NCBI GenBank assembly: GCA_020740775.1
Contig: JAHEWK010000007.1
Coordinates: 310,001 to 374,000 of the forward strand
Source: Ilyonectria destructans
Lineage: Eukaryota; Ascomycota; Sordariomycetes; Hypocreales; Nectriaceae
Direction: 5' to 3'
DNA: 64,000 nt
Within the stretch, counting starts at the first letter, position 1. Every line of letters begins with the position of its first letter. Made by a program: the position numbers and the translations under genes. This document shows, in pieces, positions 1-9,683 of the stretch. Below the pieces are notes generated by a model. The model was not told where the DNA came from. It saw only the letters and a list, made by a program, of their open reading frames with translations, and made no database searches.

Positions 1-100
1 AAGCGACGATTTATTCTTTCATGTTTCAAGTATTACTAGAAACGTATGTGTGACGTCTCTTGCCGAGGCTTGAAAACTTAGAAGTCTAGTCCGCGAGTCT

Positions 101-1714
101 ATGACGTCTGCACAGCCCATCCAGAATTATCTACGTGCCACAGATAATTCCTTTTTCTTTTCTTACGACAGTCATTCTTCACTCCTACAAAATTCCAATT
201 CAATCATATCTGGCTCTAGCTTCAACATGGTTGACAAAATGCTCTGGCACTTCTCAAAGAATCTCCTTCTCCTTGTTCTAAGCCTTCTGTTTCTTCCATT
301 GAGCACATCTCTGCTCTTATTAGTAATCCTTTGGCAAGCTGTTCTCTCCGTCAAGCGCAAACAAAGTTGTCACGCGGATGAATTAGCGACTGCGAGTCCT
401 AAGATCATTCTTGTTACTGGAATCAACATGTCCAAAGGGCTAGCTGTTGCGCGGATGTTCAAACGCAGTGGCCATCGTGTCATTGGAGCGGACTGGCATC
501 GGCTCTCTCTTGGAAAGGTTTCGAGTGCGATTGACGCCTACTACGCTGTTCCGCGACCCTATGAACTCTCAGATGTTAACCTGGACGACCCATACGTGGA
601 AAGAATGCTGGAAATTGTGCTGCAAGAGGATGTTGATCTGTGGATCTCTGTGTCTGATGTCAATTCCGCTCTTCAGGACGCCGCTGTCAAGGAGAGGGTC
701 GAGGCTGAATCAAAAGCCAGGGCTATTCAATTCAGTGTCGAGTGGACTCGCACTCTCCACAACAAGGAGTCTTTCATGGACCACACTCGGAACCTCGGGC
801 TCCAAATTCCCGACGTAGGGACTGTGAAGACACGAAAGGAGCTCATACAATTCTTGGAAGACAGAGGGGGTTTAGAGAGGCAGAGTGGTGGACGACAGTA
901 CCTTATCAAACCCTGTGGTGTGGACGATGTTGCCAGATTCGGCATGCCTCTGTTGCCCTTGGAGAGCAAGGAGGCGACATTGCGAAGAATACAACAGATC
1001 CCTTTCCAGAAAACTCCTCAGACATTATTTCTCGCACAGGAATTTATCGAGGGCCTGGAGTTCTGTACCCACGCTCTCGTCATTCGCGGCCAAGTTCGCG
1101 CATTCGTGGCATGCCCGTCTGCAGCTATCTTAACGCACTACACGGCGCTTCCGTCAGATTCGCCCATCAGCCAAGCCATGGAGGACTTCACGAAAAGGCA
1201 GGCTGTAGCTGGCGGCGAGAGTTTTACAGGTCATCTGAGCTTTGATTTTATGCTCAAAGTTGCACGCCCTACTCAACACGACAAGATGGAAATTTATGCC
1301 ATCGAATGCAATCCACGGGTTCATACCGCGATTGTCCTGTTCGACCGAACACCTCAACTTGTGGAAGAGTATCTTTCTGCGCTTTCGCCGTCAGATGGAT
1401 CTTCTGGTTCTCCGCCACTAACACCCGAGAGCCCTGCCCAGTACTACTGGGTTGGGCAAGACATGGTCGAACTCATTCATTATTTATACTGCTCGACTTT
1501 TGCCGGCACGATATCTGTCAGCCAAGTGTGTCAGTCTACTGTAATGTTTTTAAAACGCTTGTTGTACTGGAAAGATGGAACCTGGGATAGTTCGGATATT
1601 CTTCCATTGTGGTGGCTGTACCATGTGTACTGGCCTCTACACTTTATCAGATACTTGTTTTGGGGGCGTTGGAGCAAGATCAATGTCAGCACCGGAAAAG
1701 CCTTCCAGATGTAG
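101..1714 (+). CDS. MysC-like ATP-grasp ligase with N-terminal membrane segment
   Basis: Single-exon ORF of 537 aa. A long hydrophobic stretch (about residues 54-80) precedes a nucleotide-binding-type start (ILVTGINMSKGLAVARMF, about 103-120) and an ATP-grasp core. Visible core elements are YLIKP (Lys270), the QEFIEG strand (313-318) and the metal-binding IECNPRVHT (401-409). A hydrophobic anchor followed by ILV-G-x-x-M-[ST]K-x-L-x-x-AR and ECNPR-H is the layout of MysC, the ligase that joins an amino acid to 4-deoxygadusol in mycosporine synthesis. No MysA or MysB partner is in the window; the gene lies only 100 nt from the left edge, so they could sit outside it. Met43 (position 227) is an alternative start just before the membrane segment. 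The ATP-grasp fold is clear; the mycosporine role is inferred. Confidence 0.8.
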   Translation: MTSAQPIQNYLRATDNSFFFSYDSHSSLLQNSNSIISGSSFNMVDKMLWHFSKNLLLLVLSLLFLPLSTSLLLLVILWQAVLSVKRKQSCHADELATASPKIILVTGINMSKGLAVARMFKRSGHRVIGADWHRLSLGKVSSAIDAYYAVPRPYELSDVNLDDPYVERMLEIVLQEDVDLWISVSDVNSALQDAAVKERVEAESKARAIQFSVEWTRTLHNKESFMDHTRNLGLQIPDVGTVKTRKELIQFLEDRGGLERQSGGRQYLIKPCGVDDVARFGMPLLPLESKEATLRRIQQIPFQKTPQTLFLAQEFIEGLEFCTHALVIRGQVRAFVACPSAAILTHYTALPSDSPISQAMEDFTKRQAVAGGESFTGHLSFDFMLKVARPTQHDKMEIYAIECNPRVHTAIVLFDRTPQLVEEYLSALSPSDGSSGSPPLTPESPAQYYWVGQDMVELIHYLYCSTFAGTISVSQVCQSTVMFLKRLLYWKDGTWDSSDILPLWWLYHVYWPLHFIRYLFWGRWSKINVSTGKAFQM

Positions 1715-2370
1715 ATAGCCACAATGGAAGTTGCATGGGAGTGTGGCTGGCTGAAGATAATGAGTGAGAAAGAGGACACTATCCTGCAATGAAGAGCGCA
1801 GCACTTGATTGAGTTACGGCCCCCACTGATGAGCCTTTTTGCTGGTATGTAGGGCTCTTTTAACTTAGTGCTACATGTTGGCGACGGAAAGGGCCGGCTA
1901 ATAATAATACATGCTTGTCTGAGTTTAGCAAAGTGGCTAAGCTTGGTTAATACGCTTAATCTCTGCTTATGTACGCCCACTGGCTGGCCACGGGTCGGCA
2001 GCCTTATATGGATGTCTTCAGCCCTATTAAACTCAGGCTAGCGTAATAGAATCAGCCTTAATAACAGCAGAAACTGGAGGTGCGGGCTCAGTAGAGGGAG
2101 TACTGTAATACGGATTACAACTTTTATAATACAAACTGTAGCTCTTAAAATATAGACTGTAGGTAAGCTAAATGAAATAAAGATGACTACTTCTAAGACA
2201 GTAGAGTAGATATAGTAGCTGTAATACTATAATTAGAAAAGTTCTAGCTATTAACCTCTTTTTTAACGCTTTTTACTAGAATATAGCTTTATATAAGCTA
2301 ATAGAAGTATAACCAATAATAGGAATATAGCTTTATATAAATTAATTAAAGCTTTACTATATAAAATCTT
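1715..2370. other. AT-rich gene-free stretch
   Basis: No supported gene. From about 2100 the sequence becomes strongly AT-rich with many TATA/TAGCT-type words, as in RIP-degraded DNA elsewhere in the window. A short motif (atatagctttatataa) occurs twice, near 2281 and 2325. Confidence 0.5.
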
Positions 2371-2575
2371 AATCTATAATTACTTAAAATATTACCACTA
2401 TATCCGGGCACCCAGTATTTATCTCTATTATTCCCCGCCTTTTTCTGGGGACTTCAGGTTGCTGTATAAGGTCTCAATCTAATAATAATCGCTTGAAATA
2501 TTACCACTATATCCGGGCACCCAGTATTCATCTCTATCATTCCCCGCCTTTTTCTGGAGACCCTAGGTCGCCACA
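2371..2575. repeat. Two near-identical ~85 bp direct repeats, period ~109 bp
   Basis: Copy 1 (about 2387-2462) and copy 2 (about 2496-2571) share the run from attaccactatatccgggca through to the run ending in cgcctttttctgg. The differences seen are mostly C/T or G/A (for example tttatctctatta versus ttcatctctatca), as expected from RIP. They lie 140-320 bp upstream of the next gene's start codon, so they may be part of its promoter or the end of an old element. Confidence 0.7.
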
Positions 2576-2598
2576 TTAGCCGGCATACTTTACAATTC

Positions 2599-2605
2599 TA
2601 TAAAA
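2599..2605 (+). promoter_or_regulatory. TATA box of the acetoacetate-decarboxylase-like gene
   Basis: TATAAAA lies about 105 nt upstream of the ATG at 2709 and is followed by a pyrimidine-rich leader. Position and sequence fit a core promoter; function is inferred. Confidence 0.4.
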
Positions 2606-2708
2606 GAGGTATGGACGCCTCGCCTTCAAACACCGAAAGGAAAGAGAGCCAGTGACAATCTTCCCCCCCTATTTCCTGTACTCTTTATCATTCCTAAAGT
2701 CTTTTACA

Positions 2709-3530
2709 ATGGCAGACTCCGCTTACATCGGGGGCGTCCTCAACTTGGCCGGTGGCATTCCCGGGCAGGCATGGGAATTTTCCGGCCCAGCATCTCCGAA
2801 ACACGTGTGCTACATCTTGAAGTTCACTTCGACCTATGAGGCAATCGAAAAGGTCATTCTCCCACCCCCTCTCAAGGTGGACCGTACCCGACCTCCGGAG
2901 GTTATCGTTTGGTATTTCAACGGCTCAGGGAGTAAGGGCCCTGGCGGTCAAATTTGCGACTACCAAGGGTTCCAGTTCCGCGGATTCACCGAACACAATG
3001 GTGTTAAGGGGGTAGCTGGCTGGGAATTCGTCGATAGCGCGATTGGTGACAAGACGCAAATGGACATTATGGGCCCTTGGGGAGTGCAATTTGGCATGTT
3101 GAAGAAGATGGCGGATATTCGCTTCCTTCCCGCCGGTGGAAATCAATTTCTCATCACGGTAACTCGACATCAAAAGCAGGTCATCAAGATGACTGTCGAA
3201 CTTGGCGACGAGATTCTAGGACAGGACTTCCAGGATCTTCAGGGTGGCCCTGGCAACCCATTGTCGCTTGATACTCTCACAGTCCGTGAGGTACCGAGCG
3301 CAGATTGGAAGACATATCTCGATCGGAGTGTGCTCTACACTCCAACATCTAAAAGCTTTAGATTCCTTCGTGCCTGGCAGGGAAATAATGCCTCTATTGA
3401 ATTCGCAAGCCTCGACATGGACCCACTAGCTGAGCTACAGCCGATCAAGATTGATGGAGCGCTGATTGCGGAGACCGAAACTATGAAGGAAACGTTCACA
3501 AATATGGGAGTTCTTGAAAAGCTCGCCTGA
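2709..3530 (+). CDS. Acetoacetate decarboxylase-like (ADC family) protein
   Basis: Encodes 273 aa when read from the ATG at 2709; the open frame upstream (to 2652) lacks a good start and looks like leader. Family features are an early TYEAIEKVILPPPL segment followed by PPEVIVWYFN (about residues 42-71), matching the 'lower the substrate towards PPPL' start of ADC-fold proteins. The GVQFGMLKKMADIRF segment (about 125-139) follows, and its paired lysines (132/133) are where the Schiff-base lysine and its neighbour sit in true acetoacetate decarboxylases. Length is near the family norm. Fungal members of this fold often act on other 2-oxo or beta-keto acids, so the substrate is unknown. No partner gene is adjacent. 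Confidence 0.75.
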   Translation: MADSAYIGGVLNLAGGIPGQAWEFSGPASPKHVCYILKFTSTYEAIEKVILPPPLKVDRTRPPEVIVWYFNGSGSKGPGGQICDYQGFQFRGFTEHNGVKGVAGWEFVDSAIGDKTQMDIMGPWGVQFGMLKKMADIRFLPAGGNQFLITVTRHQKQVIKMTVELGDEILGQDFQDLQGGPGNPLSLDTLTVREVPSADWKTYLDRSVLYTPTSKSFRFLRAWQGNNASIEFASLDMDPLAELQPIKIDGALIAETETMKETFTNMGVLEKLA

Positions 3531-3894
3531 AGCTCGGGATATACTATCCTACTTCATCATGTTCACCCACGATAAATGTATCTAACCTGAAGGAAGAGTC
3601 CTAGCTTGACTTCTGTGTCTCCTACATAGACGAGAGAGTGGATTTCAATTGAACCACACTACAAGTAGTTGCACCATAACATATTAGCGTTCGTATGGAG
3701 AAATAATCTGGCCTGAAGTCCCTGCTGAACCTGAATGTTTATCGTAGCCAATTAATATGCCTAATTATACCCTCTACCTTAGAGAATCCTGTACAGAACG
3801 ATGCATAGCTAGTCTTCCTTGAGCCAGAAGCTTGTTTCACGTTTATCTCACTGATCTGCAGACTGCAGAAATTGTGTGCATGTAGATGCGAGGA

Positions 3895-4164
3895 TCACAG
3901 ATGGTGGGAAAACAGCGTATCCGGGTACAGTGGCATTGAAAACCATCGGATTGGTAAGCGTGGGTTTCCGTTATCGACTTCTCCAAGCCGGGTCCTTGGA
4001 ACGTCCGCTCCAGACAGGACCACGTGCACCCCTTGCAGGGAAACAGCGGGGTAGGTGGTAATATTCGAGAGACTTGATACGGGGCAGAGAACATTCTGGC
4101 CGAACCTAACCCCGTCATCGAGCGGGGCTGGTGCCACCATATCGAATTTGGCTGCTTCCAGCAT
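3895..4164 (-). pseudogene. Possible relic of a xanthine-dehydrogenase-family molybdenum enzyme
   Basis: A reverse-strand frame contains GVHVVLSGADVPRTRLG, which resembles the GV-x-AV-x-TGADVP...RLG segment at the start of the molybdenum-binding subunit of xanthine dehydrogenase/aldehyde oxidases. It is followed by a PLYPDTLF-like tail. Only about 60 residues match and there is no continuation, so this is a fragment at best. Chance similarity remains possible. Confidence 0.25.
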
Positions 4165-4642
4165 GTGGAATGGAAATTCAATTACTGACGCGTGACTTAA
4201 ATCCCCTGCGTTATTTTAGGGAATGATGTAACGATGTGCTGACTGTTCCATCACTATAGATTGCATGAGAACCTAAAGCCATCATCCTGGACGTCTAGAG
4301 CAGTAGACTAGAAAGCATATTCAGGTAGGGAGTAGACGAAGAGGTTGGCCTGAATGCTGAACAAATCGCGCCAAGAAATTTTCTCAGTCGATCATCACTC
4401 CAGCCGGGATTTACTACCACTCCCACATGACCCATCCCTGCAAAACGGTTCCGGGACCAACATGATACCCACAAATGCCACTTTATCCGACTTGGTTTCA
4501 AAAAATGGAGTGGAACTTACCATGACTGTCTGTCACGACATGTGCTAACACCACATTTTCTGGTGACGCGGTACCGACTCATCTCCCGCACCAGACTTAA
4601 TCATGCTTACATGGCGCAGTCAGGATAGAGACATATAAAGGA

Positions 4643-5092
4643 ATGGGATGGCTGGATTTGTTTCTGCGAACTTGCGGTGGCTACTACTTTAACAAGAGGA
4701 CCTCTGAGATTATTATCGATGGTGGCATCAAGGTTGAACAGTATGCTCAGGTTGCGGAATTCGTTCCCAACGGAGTGAAGTTTAATGATGGCAAGTTTAT
4801 CGAGGCTGATCTCATTGTTCTAGCTACCGGTTACCAGAATCGCACGGCTGAAGTTGCAGAACAATTTGGTGAGGACGTTTCAGAGCGCGTAGGCGAAATT
4901 GGGACGTTGGAAGAGGAGGGCGAATGTACTAACATATGGGGACAGACTGGACAACGTGGTTTGTGGTTCAACGGTGGCGACATCAATCAAGTACGGCCTG
5001 GATCGAGATGTCTTGCCCTGCTTCTCAAGGCTGACCTCGATGGGCTGATTACCCCAGATTTCCGCCGACCTCTCAAGAACGGCACAAATTAG
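4643..5092 (+). pseudogene. C-terminal fragment of a flavin-containing monooxygenase
   Basis: The 149-aa frame matches only the last quarter of an FMO/YUCCA-like flavin monooxygenase of about 600 aa. It has a GGYYF lead-in, the [I/V]-x-DG-x-IKV strand, EADLIVLATGYQNR (the second FAD-side ATG motif, about residues 52-65), an IWGQTGQRGLWFNGGD segment and the LLALLLKA-like helix. The FAD (GxGxxG) and NADPH-binding N-terminal domains are absent upstream. The start codon is therefore not a real gene start. Read as a 5'-truncated relic whose remaining frame is still open, so the loss may be recent. Confidence 0.75.
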
Positions 5093-5177
5093 ATACAAGT
5101 CTCGAGATAGTTATCATATTGTAGCGGTAGAAGCAAGGCTGTAGAGATCCGGTATTCAGAAAGTATCTAGGCGAAAA

Positions 5178-7829
5178 TCATGAGCTATCTTGTGGAAATT
5201 GGTAACACGACAATGTCCGGATCCTTTCAACAAAGACACCCCAGCCCATGCATTTCAATTTCGGGTATAGAAACACAATACTTCTCAAAATCTCAGAAGA
5301 CCTGCTGGAGTAACAGCCATCCGAATTATCGGTGCTTGCTGCGAAAGGAGACTGCTCGCTGTCCCGGCTCGCTCCGAAGCATGTCCAGAGAACAACAGAT
5401 GCATGATACAGTCCCACAAAAGACAGCATAGTGTATCGTGATTCTTTCATTGGGTTCAATTTTGCTTCATTGTCCAGGAGTAACCGTATCTTTGAAGCAT
5501 GATGCGAAGCGTTTCTGGCTTGCGCAGTCTGGGCCCAGCGGATGGCCGTTTGAAGTCTCTTGTAATCAATAGTCATTTTATCGCAGATCCTGTCCGCAAT
5601 ATGATGGAGAACGTGTAAAGAAGCATTAAGCTGGAGATGATGCGTATGAAAGAGCAGCAGGCTATTGAGTATGCTTCCGCGGTCTTTTGTGAACCCCGGA
5701 CGGAACCTACTTGCATTGAAACTTTGACTCCACTTCTCGAGAGCCTTGGAGAGCCGCCTCCTATCGACCGATAGATCTTTCATTTCACGGTGACTAACTT
5801 GAAGATGATCTCGGGTGTGCGCGGCAGAACCGTTTAAACCTTGACACATCTCCATGTCGAGTGATTCTGCATGTTGTTCGTTTTGGAAAGGACGCCCAGT
5901 CAACCGCTGGAACATGTCGGGATCATGGCTGAATTTCCAGACTTGTTCTTGTAGACCAAACAGGAGTAGTTCGTAATCTCTTGTTTCCATGTTTGGCAGA
6001 ACCTCGTCTCGGTCCAACATGATTCGAATGAGATCGCAGAATAGAGTTTCGTTCCTTTTCGTTCGTTCGCGTTCGAGAGCAGCCAGTAGGTCTTGAGGAG
6101 ATTGCTTTCCTATGGACAACCACAGAGAGTCAGGGTATGGGAGTGGTATGTCCAGTTCGTCCGCGGAGATGGTTGGAGGGCAATTCATCAGTATACTCAA
6201 GGATACGTCTGCTCGAAATATGCCGAATGCAACTCGTCTTCTCGTTTCTGCCCATATCCATGCTGCAACTTGCTCTTCAGGAGTACTTCCAACCAAAAAG
6301 TCTTCCATCCCAGTCCGTCTGAACAAATTCATGCGCCGAGCCTGTGAGACCAGAACCGCGCCCAAATGTTGCGCACAAGTGAGTTCTAGTTCCTGGCCAA
6401 AGTATAGAGAAACGACCTGGATTGTGTTTCTGGCTTGTGCCAACCAAGTGGTGTCTGGTTCGGGCATGTCGTTGTCGATAAAACATGTAATTAAAGAAGT
6501 CCGTAACCGCTTATGCATGATTGTGCCAAACACACTGGCATTGTGATCAAGACACATGGCTCCAACTGATACGGCGACCAAGAAAAGAACCGGATGTAAG
6601 CTTGCAGGGTCCTCTAGGCTCTTTTCGCAGATCATGGGCCATAATGGGAGAAGGGTTTTCTTGTACAAGTGTACCATCTGAATTAATATGCAATCGTCAC
6701 CCTCGTGTGGCTGGGAGAGTCTGAATACTCTGCATACTTCAGTCGATACAAATTCCCAATGGCAGCGTCGTTCATCCAGTGGTACATCTGATGCTGTGAT
6801 GGCATATGCGACAAGTTCCCTCACGAGCTCCTGTTGTTTTGAACGCCATACCATCCGGGACTCGCTGCTCGAGGTGGTGCCCGCACCCCCAGTCTTGTCT
6901 CCGCAAGAGGGAGATGCGGTTAGTGCCAGAGTCTGCTGCCACTCATCAGATGGAAACAGCGGCAGGGGCTGCCGTGCTTCTTGGAATGTGAAGCTATCAT
7001 CGCTTCGCATAACGGTTGATTTGGGAATTGGGGTATACGAAGTAGAATCCAACGGATCGACCGCGTAAGGGAACAAGTCGGGTTCCGTCAGTTGACACAG
7101 CATGTCATCTGCTCCCAACCGCAATGCGGCCTCCAAGTCACTTTGCTCTCGGGTCGCGTCTTGAAATTCATGGTCGACTTGGGGAAGCGTGTCATCTTCC
7201 ATCGATACTTCCGGAAAGTCTGGCAGAATAACGTCCAAGTAATCCAAAGATATCGGAGTGTTCAGGCCTATCGAGTAACTTTCGCATTGCATCTCGTCGG
7301 TGGCAAAACTGCTCTGCTGCTCTGTGCTCTCGACGAAGAAATCGGATTCCGATAGCTGGAAAAGTGGGTTATCGATCCTCGAACAGGGTGAATCCCGGGG
7401 GCTTATGCGTTCTGGGGCAGCTTCCTCGCTTTCTCGGTTATCTTGAGGAACCTCACTATCTCTCTCAATCCGGTCATTTCCAGCTTCTGTGGCAACAGCG
7501 GTACTGCTGACGGGCTGGCTGATTCTTCGAGATCTTTGCGTATATGTGCATTTATGTTTCCGGGTGGTGCATATGTTGCATGGATTTCCTCCGTTGCATT
7601 TTTCATGTGAAGTTCTACAAGGCTCACAAGCGGTATGGCATCGTCGCCTACTCGTACATGGAGCATCTTCATGGATTTCCATGTGGCGGACCATCACATC
7701 TCGTCGCGAGAAGACCAAGTCGCATGTCGGGCACCTATGTCCACTGGTATGTACCGAATGATTGTGAAGATGTCGTCGCAACGAAGTTTGGGTGCCGTAT
7801 GTCTTGCTGCATTCTAGGCAGGAAAACAT
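5178..7829 (-). CDS. C2H2 plus Zn2Cys6 fungal transcription factor
   Basis: Single-exon 883-aa protein. Two C2H2 fingers come first (C4-x2-C7...H20-x3-H24 and C33-x2-C36...H49-x3-H53). A complete Zn2Cys6 binuclear cluster follows (C68-x2-C71-x6-C78-x5-C84-x2-C87-x6-C94) with a basic tail. An acidic Ser/Gln-rich linker (about 110-330) leads to a fungal-specific transcription factor domain (PF04082-like, about 340-620). The combined C2H2 + Zn2Cys6 arrangement is a known fungal regulator class. The start is set by the finger at the extreme N-terminus. The neighbours are relics, so no target pathway can be proposed. Likely nuclear. Confidence 0.9.
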   Translation of the reverse strand: MFSCLECSKTYGTQTSLRRHLHNHSVHTSGHRCPTCDLVFSRRDVMVRHMEIHEDAPCTSRRRCHTACEPCRTSHEKCNGGNPCNICTTRKHKCTYTQRSRRISQPVSSTAVATEAGNDRIERDSEVPQDNRESEEAAPERISPRDSPCSRIDNPLFQLSESDFFVESTEQQSSFATDEMQCESYSIGLNTPISLDYLDVILPDFPEVSMEDDTLPQVDHEFQDATREQSDLEAALRLGADDMLCQLTEPDLFPYAVDPLDSTSYTPIPKSTVMRSDDSFTFQEARQPLPLFPSDEWQQTLALTASPSCGDKTGGAGTTSSSESRMVWRSKQQELVRELVAYAITASDVPLDERRCHWEFVSTEVCRVFRLSQPHEGDDCILIQMVHLYKKTLLPLWPMICEKSLEDPASLHPVLFLVAVSVGAMCLDHNASVFGTIMHKRLRTSLITCFIDNDMPEPDTTWLAQARNTIQVVSLYFGQELELTCAQHLGAVLVSQARRMNLFRRTGMEDFLVGSTPEEQVAAWIWAETRRRVAFGIFRADVSLSILMNCPPTISADELDIPLPYPDSLWLSIGKQSPQDLLAALERERTKRNETLFCDLIRIMLDRDEVLPNMETRDYELLLFGLQEQVWKFSHDPDMFQRLTGRPFQNEQHAESLDMEMCQGLNGSAAHTRDHLQVSHREMKDLSVDRRRLSKALEKWSQSFNASRFRPGFTKDRGSILNSLLLFHTHHLQLNASLHVLHHIADRICDKMTIDYKRLQTAIRWAQTAQARNASHHASKIRLLLDNEAKLNPMKESRYTMLSFVGLYHASVVLWTCFGASRDSEQSPFAASTDNSDGCYSSRSSEILRSIVFLYPKLKCMGWGVFVERIRTLSCYQFPQDSS

Positions 7830-8591
7830 TATTCCGCTAATCGCAAAGGACCAGCTTTAGACGAGCAAGGGTTTGTGATTTCCAGCGTTTGTAGAATAAG
7901 TATTTTTGCGGGGGAAGAAATTAACGCGAATCGAATTCGAATCTTGAAGCGGAGAAGTCTGGCGAGTTAAGTACGCTGGCTCTTTCCCCACGCATCAGAT
8001 TTTATGTTTCTTGATACCACTATATCCGGATGCTCCGGATACTGACTGTGCGGCTCCGCACAAGCCAATACGATCACGACAAATAATAAGAATGCGGCTC
8101 CGCACAAGCTAATACGAGCACGACTAATAATAAGAAACAGTGTATGCACTAGCGGATTACAACTTGCAGTATAGAGGGAAGATCTAAATTTTTTAGAAGC
8201 GTGCGAAGCGAGCTGCCGCTGTCAAATCGAGTTTGAAGTAGGCTGTGGCTGGACTTGTCGCGCTTGACGGGTTGGAACCTCGCGACTTTTGCTGGATTTG
8301 GTAAAGCTGCGGTTTGTATTACCGCACTCGAGTGGAGGAGCGGATTCCTGGATAAGCTGACGGAGTCACCGGGCATGTATAGACGGACATTTACAGTAGG
8401 CCTCGTGTTGAGAGTGAGTGTAACATCGGGGCCGTAGATCTAATAGGCCATAGGCTGCACTACGTCGGTTAGCTTACCGCCCCGTAGCTGGGAGTGCCCC
8501 CTGTACTTCCTTCGATTCTCGCGAATCTCTCACATCTCTCCGCCTAAAACATCGACGCGACTGTCATGGCGCACCATCAGCTGGGTGCCAG
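7830..8591. other. Gene-free stretch between regulator and sulfatase relic
   Basis: No gene supported. It contains the tandem repeat listed at 8049-8136 and, at about 8020, another copy of the short word accactatatccgg also present in the 2.4-2.5 kb repeats. The rest is unremarkable and probably includes the promoter of the regulator. Confidence 0.5.
8049..8136. repeat. Tandem duplication, 44 bp unit x 2
   Basis: Unit 1 (8049-8092) and unit 2 (8093-8136) both begin tgcggctccgcacaag and end in aataataagaa. They differ at a few positions (ccaatacgatc versus ctaatacgagc). Each unit contains the short inverted repeat tgcggctccgca. Confidence 0.85.
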
Positions 8592-9480
8592 CTATTGTCT
8601 CTGGATGGTTGGAGTTGCTCTGGATGATTGGAGTTTAAGGGAGGTGTCACGGTGTTGAAGGAGCTCGTCCGTAACCCTCTCTTCTTTCTCAGATAGATCT
8701 TGAAGTTCTCCTGGGTCTACCCTGAGGTTGCACAACTCACACTTACCACTACTTCGCGGTGATCGCATCCAGACGGCCTTATAGTCACCTCTTCGGATGG
8801 CCTGAAGGCCGAATAGCTCCCAACCAGTGACGTGGCTCTGCATGTCATGAACAGCATCTGCATTGACAGACAGAAATGGAACCCATGACTTGCCACGCAC
8901 CTGAACCACATCTCTACCTCGGAAGGACTTGCCAGGATGTGGAACGCCTGCCAACTCCAGGCAGGTGGGAGGCAGATTCATGACGGTGACGAACTCATGG
9001 CTGACACTACCGGAGTGGCTTCGAGATAGCGGTGGGTAGCGTACGATACAGGGCAGCGGATGCCTCCCTCTGCCGTCCAGCCTTTGAATCCGCGGCTTGG
9101 TGCGGTGGTGGCTGGTACCCACCATGGCCCATATCAGGCGTATGAGTTGCTATTGCCGATATTATCCAATGAGTGATCATAGTACTCCTTAATAACGTCA
9201 AGAACCCCGGTGCTGGTCATCAGAGGGATTGCTTCGAGTAAGCTTCCCTCCGCACCGTTATCCGACATGAAAATGACGAAGGTATTGTTCAGTTCTCGAG
9301 TCTGCTCTAATTTATCTAGCACCCGGCCCATGTTTGATCCATCCGATCGACCATCGTGGTCCTGGCAGAGCATTAGCCCCGTCAACCTCTCCCCTCTGGG
9401 TAAGTGTCGGGCATCTGTTCACTCTAGGAAGTGGCTAATATACTTGTCTAAACGGATGTGGGCCTCGAGGGTGTAGTCCT
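8592..9480 (-). pseudogene. Broken sulfatase (arylsulfatase family)
   Basis: Read on the reverse strand, an open segment (9385-9134) carries the sulfatase core 'NMGRVLDKLEQTRELNNTFV' followed by IFMSDNGAEG. A second segment in another frame (9125-8592) carries PCIVRYPPL, VTVMNLPPTCLELAGVPHPG, FRGRDV, a GWELFG-x-x-AIRRGDYKAVW strand and an ELQDLSE tail. Together they represent the C-terminal two-thirds of an enzyme of about 550 aa. At least one frameshift lies near 9125-9134. The N-terminal catalytic [C/S]-x-P-S-R segment and start are missing. Upstream the coding sequence runs into a tandem duplication. Non-functional. Confidence 0.8.
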
Positions 9481-9570
9481 GGAAGACCATTAGCCTTATC
9501 AACCTCTAGTCTCTGGGTAAGTGTTGCGTGACTGTTCACTCTAGAAAGCGGCCAATAGACTTGGCTGGGC
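9360..9570. repeat. Tandem duplication, ~117 bp period, at the broken end of the sulfatase
   Basis: Copy 1 starts at 9360 and copy 2 at 9477. Both share tcctgg-aga-cattagcc, tcaacctct, ctctgggtaagtgt, gactgttcactctag-like text and ttgnct ends. The differences are largely C/T and G/A (cccgtc versus ttatc). The unit overlaps the sulfatase reading frame, so the duplication probably broke the gene or followed its decay. Confidence 0.75.
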
Positions 9571-9683
9571 GGGAGGAAGTATTGTGATTATGAGCCAAGG
9601 TCTAAGTGTATAATAAATACAAATCAATTTGAACTTCTGCCCGAGGCTGAGCCGCCTTTTCAACTACTTTGAAACACATCCTA

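Noticed and set aside
742..1245. 167-codon frame inside the ATP-grasp gene
   Set aside because: Shadow of the ATP-grasp frame on the same strand.
8049..8136. CRISPR-like array
   Set aside because: Only two adjacent units without spacers, in a eukaryotic context; a simple tandem duplication.
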